Shown piece by piece: positions 1 through 5,715 of a stretch of DNA of 5,715 nucleotides. A program made the position numbers and the translations under genes. Below the pieces are notes generated by a model. That model was not told the origin of the DNA. It saw nothing but the letters and a program-made list of their open reading frames with translations, and ran no database searches. Source of the stretch: CAYXVB01 sp964467785 (lineage in GTDB: Bacteria > Bdellovibrionota > UBA1018); the NCBI GenBank assembly GCA_964467785.1, contig CAYXVB010000211.1:1-5715 (forward strand). The letters are read 5' to 3'. Position 1 is the first letter of the stretch. Each line of letters starts with the position of its first letter.

Positions 1-717
1 CTCGGAGTATTTGATGTCCTGATCGGCATCAACCTACTCCGCGAAGGCCTCGATCTTCCGGAAGTTTCGTTGGTGGCGATTCTCGATGCCGACAAGGAAG
101 GTTTTCTGCGCAGCTTCCGTTCGCTGATTCAGACGATCGGGCGTGCCGCGCGTAACGCAGGCGGCCACGTGATCCTTTACGCCGACAAGATCACCGAGAG
201 CATGCAAAGAGCGCTCAATGAGACGTCGCGCCGTCGTAAGCTTCAGGAAGAATACAATCAAGAACACGGCATCGTGCCTAAGACGATCCAAAAGGCTATT
301 CCGGCTCCGATCGCCCCGACTCTCGACGAAGGGATCGAGTCCACTGCCCGGGGCGGCAAAAAAGTGGTGCAGCTCGACAAGTCGGCGTTGGCCAAACGCG
401 CACTTCGCACCGGAGCGGGCTCGGGGCATGGCAAGAGCGTTTGGAGCGCGGCCGAAGGGAAGCCCGCGTCAGGCGGGGCGGCAAGTGGTTCGGCGGAGGA
501 TCAGATGGCGTCGCTCGATCTGGTTGACGAATCGACGAGGGAGTCCGAGATTCGCGCCATGGCGGGGGATTTCTTCACCTCTTTGGCGGATTTGCCCAAG
601 ACCGTCCGGAAGATGGAAGAGGAGATGAAGAGCGCGGCCAAAGCGATGAACTTCGAAGCCGCCGCCGGGCTTCGTGACCGAATCAGGCGGTTGAAAATCC
701 TCCAGCTCGGTATGTGA
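1..717 (+). CDS. uvrB: UvrABC system protein B (excinuclease subunit UvrB), C-terminal part, 5' truncated by the window edge
   Basis: UvrB is the DNA-damage-verifying helicase-like subunit of the UvrABC excision nuclease. It receives the lesion from UvrA and recruits UvrC. The reading frame is open from base 1, so only the last 238 codons are visible. Codons 9-18 read GINLLREGLD (helicase motif V) and codons 44-52 read QTIGRAARN (motif VI, with its two conserved arginines). These are followed by the conserved YADKITESM and NQEHGIVPKTI blocks. The C-terminal UVR domain (about codons 199-234, KMEEEMKSAAKAMNFEAAAG) is the part that pairs with the matching domain of UvrC. Between the helicase core and the UVR domain lies a Gly/Ala/Ser-rich linker of about 90 residues, clearly longer than in E. 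coli or B. subtilis UvrB. Codon 39 is Phe where well-known UvrBs have Glu (RSERS). The stop is TGA at 715-717, and the next gene begins 20 nt later on the same strand. Any SOS/LexA control site would lie upstream, outside the window. Identity is essentially certain. Confidence 0.97.
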   Translation, partial: LGVFDVLIGINLLREGLDLPEVSLVAILDADKEGFLRSFRSLIQTIGRAARNAGGHVILYADKITESMQRALNETSRRRKLQEEYNQEHGIVPKTIQKAIPAPIAPTLDEGIESTARGGKKVVQLDKSALAKRALRTGAGSGHGKSVWSAAEGKPASGGAASGSAEDQMASLDLVDESTRESEIRAMAGDFFTSLADLPKTVRKMEEEMKSAAKAMNFEAAAGLRDRIRRLKILQLGM

Positions 718-737
718 TGTGCTAGGTTTTCCGAGCT

Positions 738-2774
738 ATGGCTAATCGATTAGCTCAGGAAACCAGCCCGTATCTGCTTCAGCATCAAGACAATCCCGTG
801 GATTGGTACCCGTGGGGTCCGGAGGCGCTCGAGCGCGCCCGCCGCGAGGACAGGCCCATTCTCCTGTCCATCGGCTATTCGGCCTGTCACTGGTGCCATG
901 TGATGGCGCATGAGAGTTTTGAGAACGATGAGATCGCGCGGGTCATGAACGAGCGTTTCGTCAACATTAAGGTGGATCGTGAGGAGCGCCCGGACCTGGA
1001 CCACATCTATCAGAACGTCGCGCAGGCGATGACTCGAAGCGGAGGCTGGCCGCTGACCGTTTTTCTCACGCCCGATCTCAAACCTTATTTCGGGGGGACC
1101 TATTTTCCGCCCGAGGATCGTTATGGGCGTCCCGGTTTTCCGCGCGCGCTGGTCGCGTTGTCGGAGGCGTATCAAAAAGACCGCCATAATGTCGTGGAGA
1201 ACGCGCGCCGTTTGACCGAGTTCATCGCGGGGATGGAAAAGGTCGGAAGCGGTGGGGAACGCCGGATGCCGTCTCGCGAGGGACTCCTCCGCTGCGCCGA
1301 AAGCCTGCAGTCGAACCTCGATTTCGAAAACGGGGGATTCGGCTCGGCGCCCAAGTTCCCGAACCCGATGCTACTTTCGGCGCTGTGGCGCCTGGGCGAG
1401 CCGTTTCGTGAAGGGGTCCTGCTTACTCTTCGCAAGATGGCTGCTGGTGGGATTTACGACCAGTTGGGCGGTGGCTTTTCACGCTACTCGGTCGACGAGA
1501 CCTGGAGCGTTCCGCACTTCGAGAAAATGCTTTACGACAACGGGCTGCTGCTGGGGCTTTATAGCGAAGTACTGCTGAGTCCTGTGGAGCTCCAGGCAGG
1601 GGATCGCGCGCTCTTCACCCGCGTGGTGGCCGAGACAGTCCGATTTCTTCTTCGGGAGATGCGTTCGCCCGAAGGGCTGTTTTTCGCGGCGTTGGATGCG
1701 GACTCCGAAGGAGAGGAGGGGCGCTACTACGTCTGGGATCCGGAGGAGGTCGGAGCATGCCTTGAGCCACGAGAGGCAGATGCGTTCCTCGCTCGGTACG
1801 GTGTCTCGACGTCGGGAAACTTCGAGCACGGCAAGACGGTGCTCCATCTCGCGGCGGATTTAGTTGATGCCGCGATGTTGGGTTTGGCGCGGAACAAGCT
1901 TTTCATGGCCCGAGCAAAACGGGTTCGCCCCGGAACGGACACCAAATGCCTGGCTTCTTGGAACGGGCTGGTGATCAGCGGATTGATCTGGGCCGCGCGC
2001 GCGTTGGAAGATCCTGCGCAGGCGCAGGCGCTCGATCAAGCACGCGTCATCCGAGCGGAGCTGTTCTCCGGCGACGCCACCGGATCTCTCGCGGAGTTGG
2101 CAGTGGGCGCACGTCGCGCCGCGGAGGAGGCTTTTCAAGGAGTGGAGCAGAACCTGGTCCGATCCCCTGGCCGACTTTGGAGCACGTTGCAGATGGGGCG
2201 ACCGAGACACAACGCCTATCTCGATGATTACGCTTTTTTGGCTCGCGCCGCACTGGATCTGGCCCGTTTCGAAAAGGACGCGGCCCGGTTGAATGCGTTG
2301 ACCGAATGCGCGAAGGAATGGCTTCGCACGATCCAGCGCTCTTTCCGGGACGCGTCGGAGGCTGGATATTTTTTCACGGCCGATGACCATGAGCAACTGA
2401 TCCAAAGGCCTAAGACGCTTTACGATCAAGCGATACCCGCTGGTACAGCCGTCGCGATCGGCTGCATGATCGCGCTTTCGGAGATTGAGGCTGGCGAATG
2501 GGATCCGGAGTGGCAAGGGCAGCTGGGCGCCTTGTTTCCGCAGGTGATGGGTAATCCTAAGGGTTACGGAGAGCTTTTGAGCGCGGCCTGGCTTTCGGTC
2601 GAGGGGCCGGTGGTCCTTTCTGGTCCCGGAGCAGGAGAGGCGATCCGAAATCCGAGAGTGTTTCAGAAAAAGCCCGAGCTCGAAGCGGAGGGCAAGAGGC
2701 TTCTTTGCCATGGCCGGACTTGCTCGGCTCCTTTAGAGAATTTTCGGGTTGGTTTGAAGGGCCTGGGGCTGTAA
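738..2774 (+). CDS. Thioredoxin domain-containing protein, DUF255 / YyaL / SPATA20 (SSP411) family
   Basis: This 678-residue protein is full length for the family; B. subtilis YyaL and human SPATA20 are of similar or somewhat larger size. The N-terminal thioredoxin-like domain (about 1-165) carries the family signature SIGYSACHWCHVM with the CxxC pair at C50/C53. It continues with NIKVDREERPDLD (76-88), GGWPLTVFLTPD (102-113) and GGTYFPPED (119-127). The rest resembles an alpha/alpha-barrel like that of N-acylglucosamine 2-epimerases and glycosidases: GGIYDQLGGGFSRYSVDE (237-254), PHFEKMLYDN (259-268), DADSEGEEGRYYVW (320-333), SWNGLVISGL (407-416), LDDYAFL (495-501) and a C-terminal pair C657/C662. 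The region around 425-482 looks somewhat expanded relative to the family. No signal peptide is seen, so it is probably cytoplasmic. The biochemical function of the family is not firmly established; a redox or sugar-related role is inferred from the folds. The ATG at 738 has no clear Shine-Dalgarno but sits 20 nt after the uvrB stop, suggesting co-transcription and possibly coupling. The start is supported by the conserved N-terminus RLAQETSPYLLQH. Confidence 0.93.
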   Translation: MANRLAQETSPYLLQHQDNPVDWYPWGPEALERARREDRPILLSIGYSACHWCHVMAHESFENDEIARVMNERFVNIKVDREERPDLDHIYQNVAQAMTRSGGWPLTVFLTPDLKPYFGGTYFPPEDRYGRPGFPRALVALSEAYQKDRHNVVENARRLTEFIAGMEKVGSGGERRMPSREGLLRCAESLQSNLDFENGGFGSAPKFPNPMLLSALWRLGEPFREGVLLTLRKMAAGGIYDQLGGGFSRYSVDETWSVPHFEKMLYDNGLLLGLYSEVLLSPVELQAGDRALFTRVVAETVRFLLREMRSPEGLFFAALDADSEGEEGRYYVWDPEEVGACLEPREADAFLARYGVSTSGNFEHGKTVLHLAADLVDAAMLGLARNKLFMARAKRVRPGTDTKCLASWNGLVISGLIWAARALEDPAQAQALDQARVIRAELFSGDATGSLAELAVGARRAAEEAFQGVEQNLVRSPGRLWSTLQMGRPRHNAYLDDYAFLARAALDLARFEKDAARLNALTECAKEWLRTIQRSFRDASEAGYFFTADDHEQLIQRPKTLYDQAIPAGTAVAIGCMIALSEIEAGEWDPEWQGQLGALFPQVMGNPKGYGELLSAAWLSVEGPVVLSGPGAGEAIRNPRVFQKKPELEAEGKRLLCHGRTCSAPLENFRVGLKGLGL

Positions 2775-2779
2775 AGCGC

Positions 2780-2816
2780 GCCCTCAATACCGGAGGGCTC
2801 GGGGCATAGTCGAGCC
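2780..2816. repeat. Two overlapping, mutually exclusive inverted repeats in the convergent gap
   Basis: Two perfect 6-bp inverted repeats lie just after the DUF255 stop. The first is GCCCTC (2780-2785) with GAGGGC (2793-2798) around a 7-nt loop. The second is GGCTCG (2796-2801) with CGAGCC (2811-2816) around a 9-nt loop. They share bases 2796-2798, so only one can fold at a time. Neither is followed by a strong T-run on either strand. On the minus strand the first hairpin is followed by GCGCTTTA, at best a weak terminator for the leftward lipoprotein transcript. They could also protect 3' ends. No function is demonstrated. Confidence 0.35.
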
Positions 2817-2821
2817 GATCA

Positions 2822-2854
2822 CCCAATCCGGCGCCTCGGATGCGGGCTTTTTTT
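2822..2854 (+). terminator. Probable Rho-independent terminator after the DUF255 gene
   Basis: An inverted repeat ATCCG (2826-2830) / CGGAT (2837-2841) with a 6-nt loop can be extended at its base by CCC (2822-2824) / GGG (2844-2846) across a small asymmetric internal loop. It is followed after one C by seven T residues (2848-2854). This suits termination of the rightward uvrB-DUF255 transcript 48 nt after the stop codon. The T-run overlaps the last bases of the leftward lipoprotein gene (stop 2853-2855). On the minus strand the stem is not followed by a T-run, so the structure looks one-directional. The stem is imperfect, hence moderate confidence. Confidence 0.55.
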
Positions 2855-3533
2855 ATTGGTACTTGTCGAAGAACAGCTTGAAAGCCTGATTGGTCAACTC
2901 TTCGAGGAAGCGGAGCTTGGGCGGCAAATGAGCCGCGGAATCCTTGGCTTCAGCCGTGATCGTCTCTTTGGCCTCGGCGATGCCTGCGCGCACATCACCC
3001 GTCCTGACCTCGGTGAACTGGAGTTCGATTTGGACCTCGCCGGTCATCGCCTTGACCTTGTAGAGGCGCTGGGTCTTGCCTTCTTTTTCGCCGCGCTCTT
3101 GGGCAAGCTGGGAGTCATAGACTTCCTCGCTCGAATACCCCTCGCGCGTGTTGGCGTCGAATTTGAGCACTTTGGCTCTTAGGCCATAGGCCGCGCCTGA
3201 TCGCTCGGTGAGTGTGCGCCAGTCACCCGGCTTGACGTCGGGGAGCGCACGGGCGTAATCGACTTCCTTTTTATTCACCAGTTCGAAGCTTCCCTGATTC
3301 ACCAATTGGTTGACCAGAGCGACCTCGATGACCTTGCGGGCAGTTTCTTCGCCGTCAATGTCGAGCAGGGCCACTTTTTGGCCTTCGAGGCGGGATAGCT
3401 CGGGCGTCTTCTTGGGCGCGCTCGAGCAGCCTGAAAAAGAAAGAGCGAGCAAGCAGCCCCCCATTGCGGTGGCGACTGCGATGCCCGCTCTTCCAAAATT
3501 CGTCTTCGATCGCCGGGGCTTACTTGGCGCCAC
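2853..3533 (-). CDS. Putative outer-membrane or periplasmic lipoprotein, possibly CsgG/LpoB-like fold
   Basis: This 226-residue protein has a basic N-terminus (KPRRSK), a hydrophobic stretch at about 17-33 and a lipobox-like FSGC with the acceptor cysteine at C36. C36 is followed by SSAPKK, typical of the flexible tether of a mature lipoprotein. The position -3 Phe is less usual than Leu, so lipidation is likely rather than certain. The mature part has features seen in the CsgG/LpoB/TolB-N type fold: a first strand KVALLDIDGEE (53-63), then VNQLVNQGSFELVNKKEVD (74-92), GAAYGLRAKVLKFD (113-126) and a late strand FTEVRTGDVRAG (173-184). This fold call is inference from pattern only. A charged segment at 129-157 is probably an exposed loop. 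The GTG start at 3531-3533 overlaps the end of the upstream zinc-ribbon gene by 14 nt. No in-frame ATG precedes the hydrophobic segment and no good Shine-Dalgarno is seen, which suggests translational coupling. Substrate or partner is unknown. Confidence 0.82.
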   Translation of the reverse strand: MAPSKPRRSKTNFGRAGIAVATAMGGCLLALSFSGCSSAPKKTPELSRLEGQKVALLDIDGEETARKVIEVALVNQLVNQGSFELVNKKEVDYARALPDVKPGDWRTLTERSGAAYGLRAKVLKFDANTREGYSSEEVYDSQLAQERGEKEGKTQRLYKVKAMTGEVQIELQFTEVRTGDVRAGIAEAKETITAEAKDSAAHLPPKLRFLEELTNQAFKLFFDKYQ

Positions 3534-3963
3534 CGTGGATGAGGACCCGCATGTCGTTGCGGAAGATGACTTCGAGTTTGTTAGGATAGATCAGCTTGCC
3601 CACGATGCCTTCGCCGAAGGTGGGGTGGTTCAGCTTGTCGCCCAGAGCGAAGTTGCCCTTGGGATTGTAGGCCTTCATCGGGGCGTCGCGATGCTGGTGC
3701 ATCAGCTTTTCCCACTCGGCTTGGAGCGAGGTGGCGGCTTCTTCAGCGGCGACTTCGGCTTTGGTCTTTTTCTTGGCCTTTTTGGCGGTCGGTTCGACCA
3801 CGCCTTTGGCGGCCTTATAGGCGTGCTCTTTCTTGCAGGTGAAGCACTGGACCTTGGCGATGCGGTCGCCTTTCATTGCCACGATGACGTGGTTCAAATC
3901 CATTTTGCAGCTGGTGCAGTAGGCAAGCGTCTCTTTGCCTACCGAGGTGGTGGTCGTGGCCAT
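3520..3963 (-). CDS. Zinc-ribbon protein with C-terminal UvrD/PcrA-like Tudor motif (hypothetical)
   Basis: This is a 147-residue, basic, cytoplasmic-looking protein without signal peptide or membrane segment. The N-terminal part has two paired cysteines, AYCTSCK (C16, C19) and VQCFTCK (C40, C43), spaced C-x2-C-x20-C-x2-C as in a zinc ribbon. A Lys/Ala-rich linker follows (about 51-80, including KKAKKKTK), probably flexible or helical, then a helical stretch (AEWEKLMHQHRD, 82-93). The last 45 residues read LGDKLNHPTFGEGIVG (107-122) and KLEVIFRNDMRVLI (129-142). This fits the pattern GD-x-V-x-H-x-x-FGEG-x-V ... V-x-F at the C-terminus of PcrA/UvrD helicases, a small Tudor-like barrel that contacts RNA polymerase; a CarD/Mfd-type barrel is the alternative. 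RNA polymerase or nucleic-acid binding is inferred, not shown. The ATG has an excellent Shine-Dalgarno (GGAGGAG, 7 nt upstream). It is the first gene of a leftward pair with the lipoprotein and is divergent from uvrC by 37 bp. I know no characterised homologue. Confidence 0.9.
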   Translation of the reverse strand: MATTTTSVGKETLAYCTSCKMDLNHVIVAMKGDRIAKVQCFTCKKEHAYKAAKGVVEPTAKKAKKKTKAEVAAEEAATSLQAEWEKLMHQHRDAPMKAYNPKGNFALGDKLNHPTFGEGIVGKLIYPNKLEVIFRNDMRVLIHGGAK

Positions 3964-3970
3964 GGGAAAT

Positions 3971-3977
3971 CTCCTCC
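3971..3977 (-). promoter_or_regulatory. Strong ribosome binding site of the zinc-ribbon gene
   Basis: The minus strand reads GGAGGAG, seven bases before the ATG at 3961-3963. It is the only near-perfect Shine-Dalgarno in the window and fixes the start of the zinc-ribbon gene. The contrast with the other visible starts, which have weak or no Shine-Dalgarno, suggests this protein is made at a comparatively high level. Confidence 0.85.
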
Positions 3978-3984
3978 AAGTGTG

Positions 3985-4012
3985 TTTATAGTGAACCGCG
4001 ATGGAAATGCAA
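3985..4012 (-). promoter_or_regulatory. Candidate sigma-70-type promoter for the zinc-ribbon/lipoprotein pair
   Basis: The minus strand has TATAAA at 3990-3985, a good -10 match, and TTGCAT at 4012-4007, a weak -35 match, separated by 16 bp. Transcription would start about 3978, giving a leader of roughly 15 nt that is almost entirely the Shine-Dalgarno. The -35 would lie inside the first codons of uvrC. This is a by-eye prediction. Confidence 0.35.
3987..3992 (+). promoter_or_regulatory. Candidate -10 element for uvrC
   Basis: TATAGT matches the -10 consensus TATAAT in five of six positions and lies 8 bp before the uvrC ATG at 4001. No convincing -35 is visible upstream. If used, transcription would begin at or next to the start codon, giving a leaderless mRNA. 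It overlaps the -10-like element of the opposite gene. Alternatively uvrC is transcribed from a promoter within the zinc-ribbon gene. Confidence 0.25.
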
Positions 4013-5715
4013 GCTAAGAAGGCCGTTGGCTTGAGAGCTTTGTTGGAGCGGGCAAAGGAAGCACCGACCTCTCCGGGCGTCTACCTCATGAAGGACAGTG
4101 CCGGCGAAATCCTTTACGTCGGCAAGGCAAAGAGCCTGCGAAGCCGCGTTTCCAGCTATTTTCAGGCAGGTCCCCACGAAAACCCCCGCACGGAAATGAT
4201 GGTCTCGCGGGTCGAGCGCTTCGATGTGATTCTCACCGAGACCGAGGCCGAGGCCCTGATCCTTGAAAACACGCTGATCAAGAAGCATAAGCCCAAGTTC
4301 AACGTTCGTCTCAAGGACGACAAGGCCTACCCGTATCTCCGAATCCAGCTGGGCGATCGTTTTCCTCGTTTGGAGTATGTCCGAAAGGTTCATCGCGACG
4401 GCGCTCGATATTTCGGGCCGTTTCCCTCTGCTTTTGCGGCGCGTCAGGTTTTGACGCTACTGACGGAAAGCTTTCGGCTCCGGGATTGCTCGGACAATAC
4501 GTTTCGTCATCGAAGCCGGCCTTGTATTCTTTACCAAATGGGAAAGTGCACCGGCCCTTGCGTCGGGCTGATCGACGAAAAGGGGTACCGGGAGTCCATC
4601 AACGAGATCGTCCGGGTACTCGAGGGCAAGGCTGACCGGCTGATCGGTGAGCTGCGCCAGGGGATGGAGGAAGCGGCTGAGAACGAGGAGTATGAGATCG
4701 CCGCGTTTTACCGCGATCAAATCCGCAATATCGAAGTGGTGACCGAAACCCAAGGGGTGGTCGAGGCGGGCTCCAACCGCGATCGTGACGTGGTCGGGCT
4801 GGCCCGCTCCAAGGATGGTCTGGCCGAAGCCCAAGGGACGCTCCTGCGGATCCGAGGCGGCCGCATGGTGGGGGTCCATCATTATCGATTGCAGACCGTC
4901 GACTCCTCCGTGAGCGACGCGCAGCTTTTGAGCGATTTCCTCTCCCAATATTACTTTGGAGCCGGATCAGACGCGACGACCGGCGCCCCTCCGAGCGAGG
5001 TCTTGGTGCCCGAAGTGCCGGCGGATCTCGAGCTGTTTGAAAAGGCGGCCGTCGCCCTCAGGGTGGAAGACGGCGCGGTGGACCACCAGCTCCTGAATGT
5101 CGCCCGGACCAACGCGACCTACGCGCTCGAACAGGCGGTCAGGAAAGCCTCGTCGAAGGAGGCTGGCCACGGCATCGAGGCCCTCGAGGAGATCATGGAC
5201 AAACTTCATCTCTCGAAGCTTCCGCACCGGATCGAGTGCTACGATATTTCCAACTTCCAAGGCGAGGACTCAGTCGCCTCGCGCGTAGTCTTCATCGACG
5301 GCGCGCCCGACAAGAACCTCTACCGCCGTTACAAGATCCGCACGGTCGAGGGCGCTAACGACTTCGCCTCGATGCACGAGGTGCTGGGCCGGCGTTTTTC
5401 GCACAAGGCGGAGAGCGCGAGTTCGGCGGAAGCCCTGCCGGATCTGGTTGTGGTCGACGGTGGCAAAGGTCAGCTCGCGCAGGCCGTGGCGATCCTCGAG
5501 GAGCTCCAGGTCCAGGGCGTGAGCGTTGTCGGGCTGGCCAAGGCCCGGACGGAGAGTGACTTCCAGGCCAAGGAGGTCAAGTCCTCGATGGAGAGGATCT
5601 TCATCCCCAACCGCAAGAATCCCGTGCCGCTGCTGCCCCACACGGCAGCGTACAAACTGCTCGTGCACGTGCGCGACGAGGCCCACCGGTTCGCGGTGAG
5701 CTATCATCGAGTGCT
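4001..5715 (+). CDS. uvrC: UvrABC system protein C (excinuclease subunit UvrC), 3' truncated by the window edge
   Basis: UvrC is the nuclease that cuts on both sides of a lesion held by UvrB. The frame is open from 4001 to the window end (571 complete codons, no stop). The N-terminal GIY-YIG domain for the 3' incision (about 22-101) has PGVYLM (Y28), YVGKAK (Y39, G41, K42), R49, Y53, metal-binding E89 and N101, by comparison with T. maritima UvrC. Four cysteines C163, C175, C183 and C187, in RDC, RPC and GKCTGPC contexts, match the positions reported to bind an iron-sulfur cluster. The UVR domain that contacts UvrB lies at about 208-245. The RNase H-like domain for the 5' incision has YDISNFQGE (D415), VVVDGGKGQL (D486) and DEAHRF (H562), a complete catalytic triad. 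The C-terminal helix-hairpin-helix region is beyond the window. Frame stops at 3989-3994 limit the start to ATG 4001 or ATG 4007; neither has a clear Shine-Dalgarno. Identity is essentially certain. Confidence 0.97.
   Translation, partial: MEMQAKKAVGLRALLERAKEAPTSPGVYLMKDSAGEILYVGKAKSLRSRVSSYFQAGPHENPRTEMMVSRVERFDVILTETEAEALILENTLIKKHKPKFNVRLKDDKAYPYLRIQLGDRFPRLEYVRKVHRDGARYFGPFPSAFAARQVLTLLTESFRLRDCSDNTFRHRSRPCILYQMGKCTGPCVGLIDEKGYRESINEIVRVLEGKADRLIGELRQGMEEAAENEEYEIAAFYRDQIRNIEVVTETQGVVEAGSNRDRDVVGLARSKDGLAEAQGTLLRIRGGRMVGVHHYRLQTVDSSVSDAQLLSDFLSQYYFGAGSDATTGAPPSEVLVPEVPADLELFEKAAVALRVEDGAVDHQLLNVARTNATYALEQAVRKASSKEAGHGIEALEEIMDKLHLSKLPHRIECYDISNFQGEDSVASRVVFIDGAPDKNLYRRYKIRTVEGANDFASMHEVLGRRFSHKAESASSAEALPDLVVVDGGKGQLAQAVAILEELQVQGVSVVGLAKARTESDFQAKEVKSSMERIFIPNRKNPVPLLPHTAAYKLLVHVRDEAHRFAVSYHRV

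Noticed and set aside
1860..2711. A 283-codon open frame on the minus strand inside the DUF255 gene
   Set aside because: The plus-strand frame here encodes conserved family motifs throughout. The antisense frame is Arg/Leu-rich without recognisable domains, as expected from codon bias.
3480..3531. A twin-arginine (Tat) signal at the start of the lipoprotein, from its PRRSK segment
   Set aside because: The residues after the Arg pair do not fit the S/T-R-R-x-F-L-K pattern, and the lipobox-like cysteine at residue 36 explains the signal better.
3964..4000. A LexA/SOS box between the divergent genes
   Set aside because: Neither a CTG-N10-CAG nor a GAAC-N4-GTTC type palindrome is present in the spacer. 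Only a lone GAAC occurs at 3994-3997.
3310..4017. A 235-codon open frame on the plus strand opposite the zinc-ribbon and lipoprotein genes
   Set aside because: It is antisense to two genes with recognisable features (strong Shine-Dalgarno, paired cysteines, signal peptide). Its own product is a Gly/Phe/Val-rich string with no domain I recognise. It is a shadow frame of GC-rich coding DNA.
3986..5707. Several open frames on the minus strand opposite uvrC
   Set aside because: uvrC is continuous and carries all expected catalytic residues across this range, and the antisense frames have no recognisable domain.
1..5715. Mobile elements, CRISPR arrays, tRNA or rRNA genes, phage or defence systems
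   Set aside because: No terminal inverted repeats, transposase-like frames, regularly spaced repeats or tRNA-like cloverleaf sequences were seen, and nearly all of the window is explained by five genes.

Overview
The window is an ordinary bacterial chromosomal segment centred on nucleotide excision repair. It holds the C-terminal third of uvrB, a complete thioredoxin-like DUF255 (YyaL/SPATA20-type) gene, a two-gene block on the minus strand (a zinc-ribbon protein and a lipoprotein), and most of uvrC, which runs off the right edge. The DNA is moderately GC-rich and densely coded. The gene set, and the zinc-ribbon protein in particular, resemble what is seen in Bdellovibrionota/Myxococcota-type (former deltaproteobacterial) genomes. 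That placement is an impression from protein flavour and is low confidence.

Layout from left to right: 1-717 (+) is the end of uvrB, with helicase motifs V and VI, a long low-complexity linker and the C-terminal UVR domain. After a 20-nt gap comes 738-2774 (+), the DUF255 protein with a CxxC thioredoxin motif, probably in the same transcript. A convergent gap (2775-2852) carries three potential hairpins, the last followed by a T-run that suits a Rho-independent terminator for the plus-strand genes. On the minus strand, transcription runs leftward from 3963 to 2853: first a 147-residue protein with four paired cysteines and a C-terminal UvrD/PcrA-like Tudor motif, then a 226-residue lipoprotein that starts on an overlapping GTG. 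Only 37 bp separate the zinc-ribbon gene from the divergent uvrC, which starts at 4001 and is open to the right edge (571 complete codons).

UvrB and UvrC act together in excision repair: UvrB verifies the lesion and recruits UvrC, which makes both incisions. All catalytic residues of UvrC that lie in the window are present. The most interesting gene is the zinc-ribbon/Tudor protein. Its C-terminus looks like the module through which PcrA/UvrD contacts RNA polymerase, and it shares a very small divergent promoter region with uvrC. A link to transcription-coupled repair is therefore worth testing but is unproven. I see no mobile element, CRISPR array, RNA gene or clearly novel multi-gene system.
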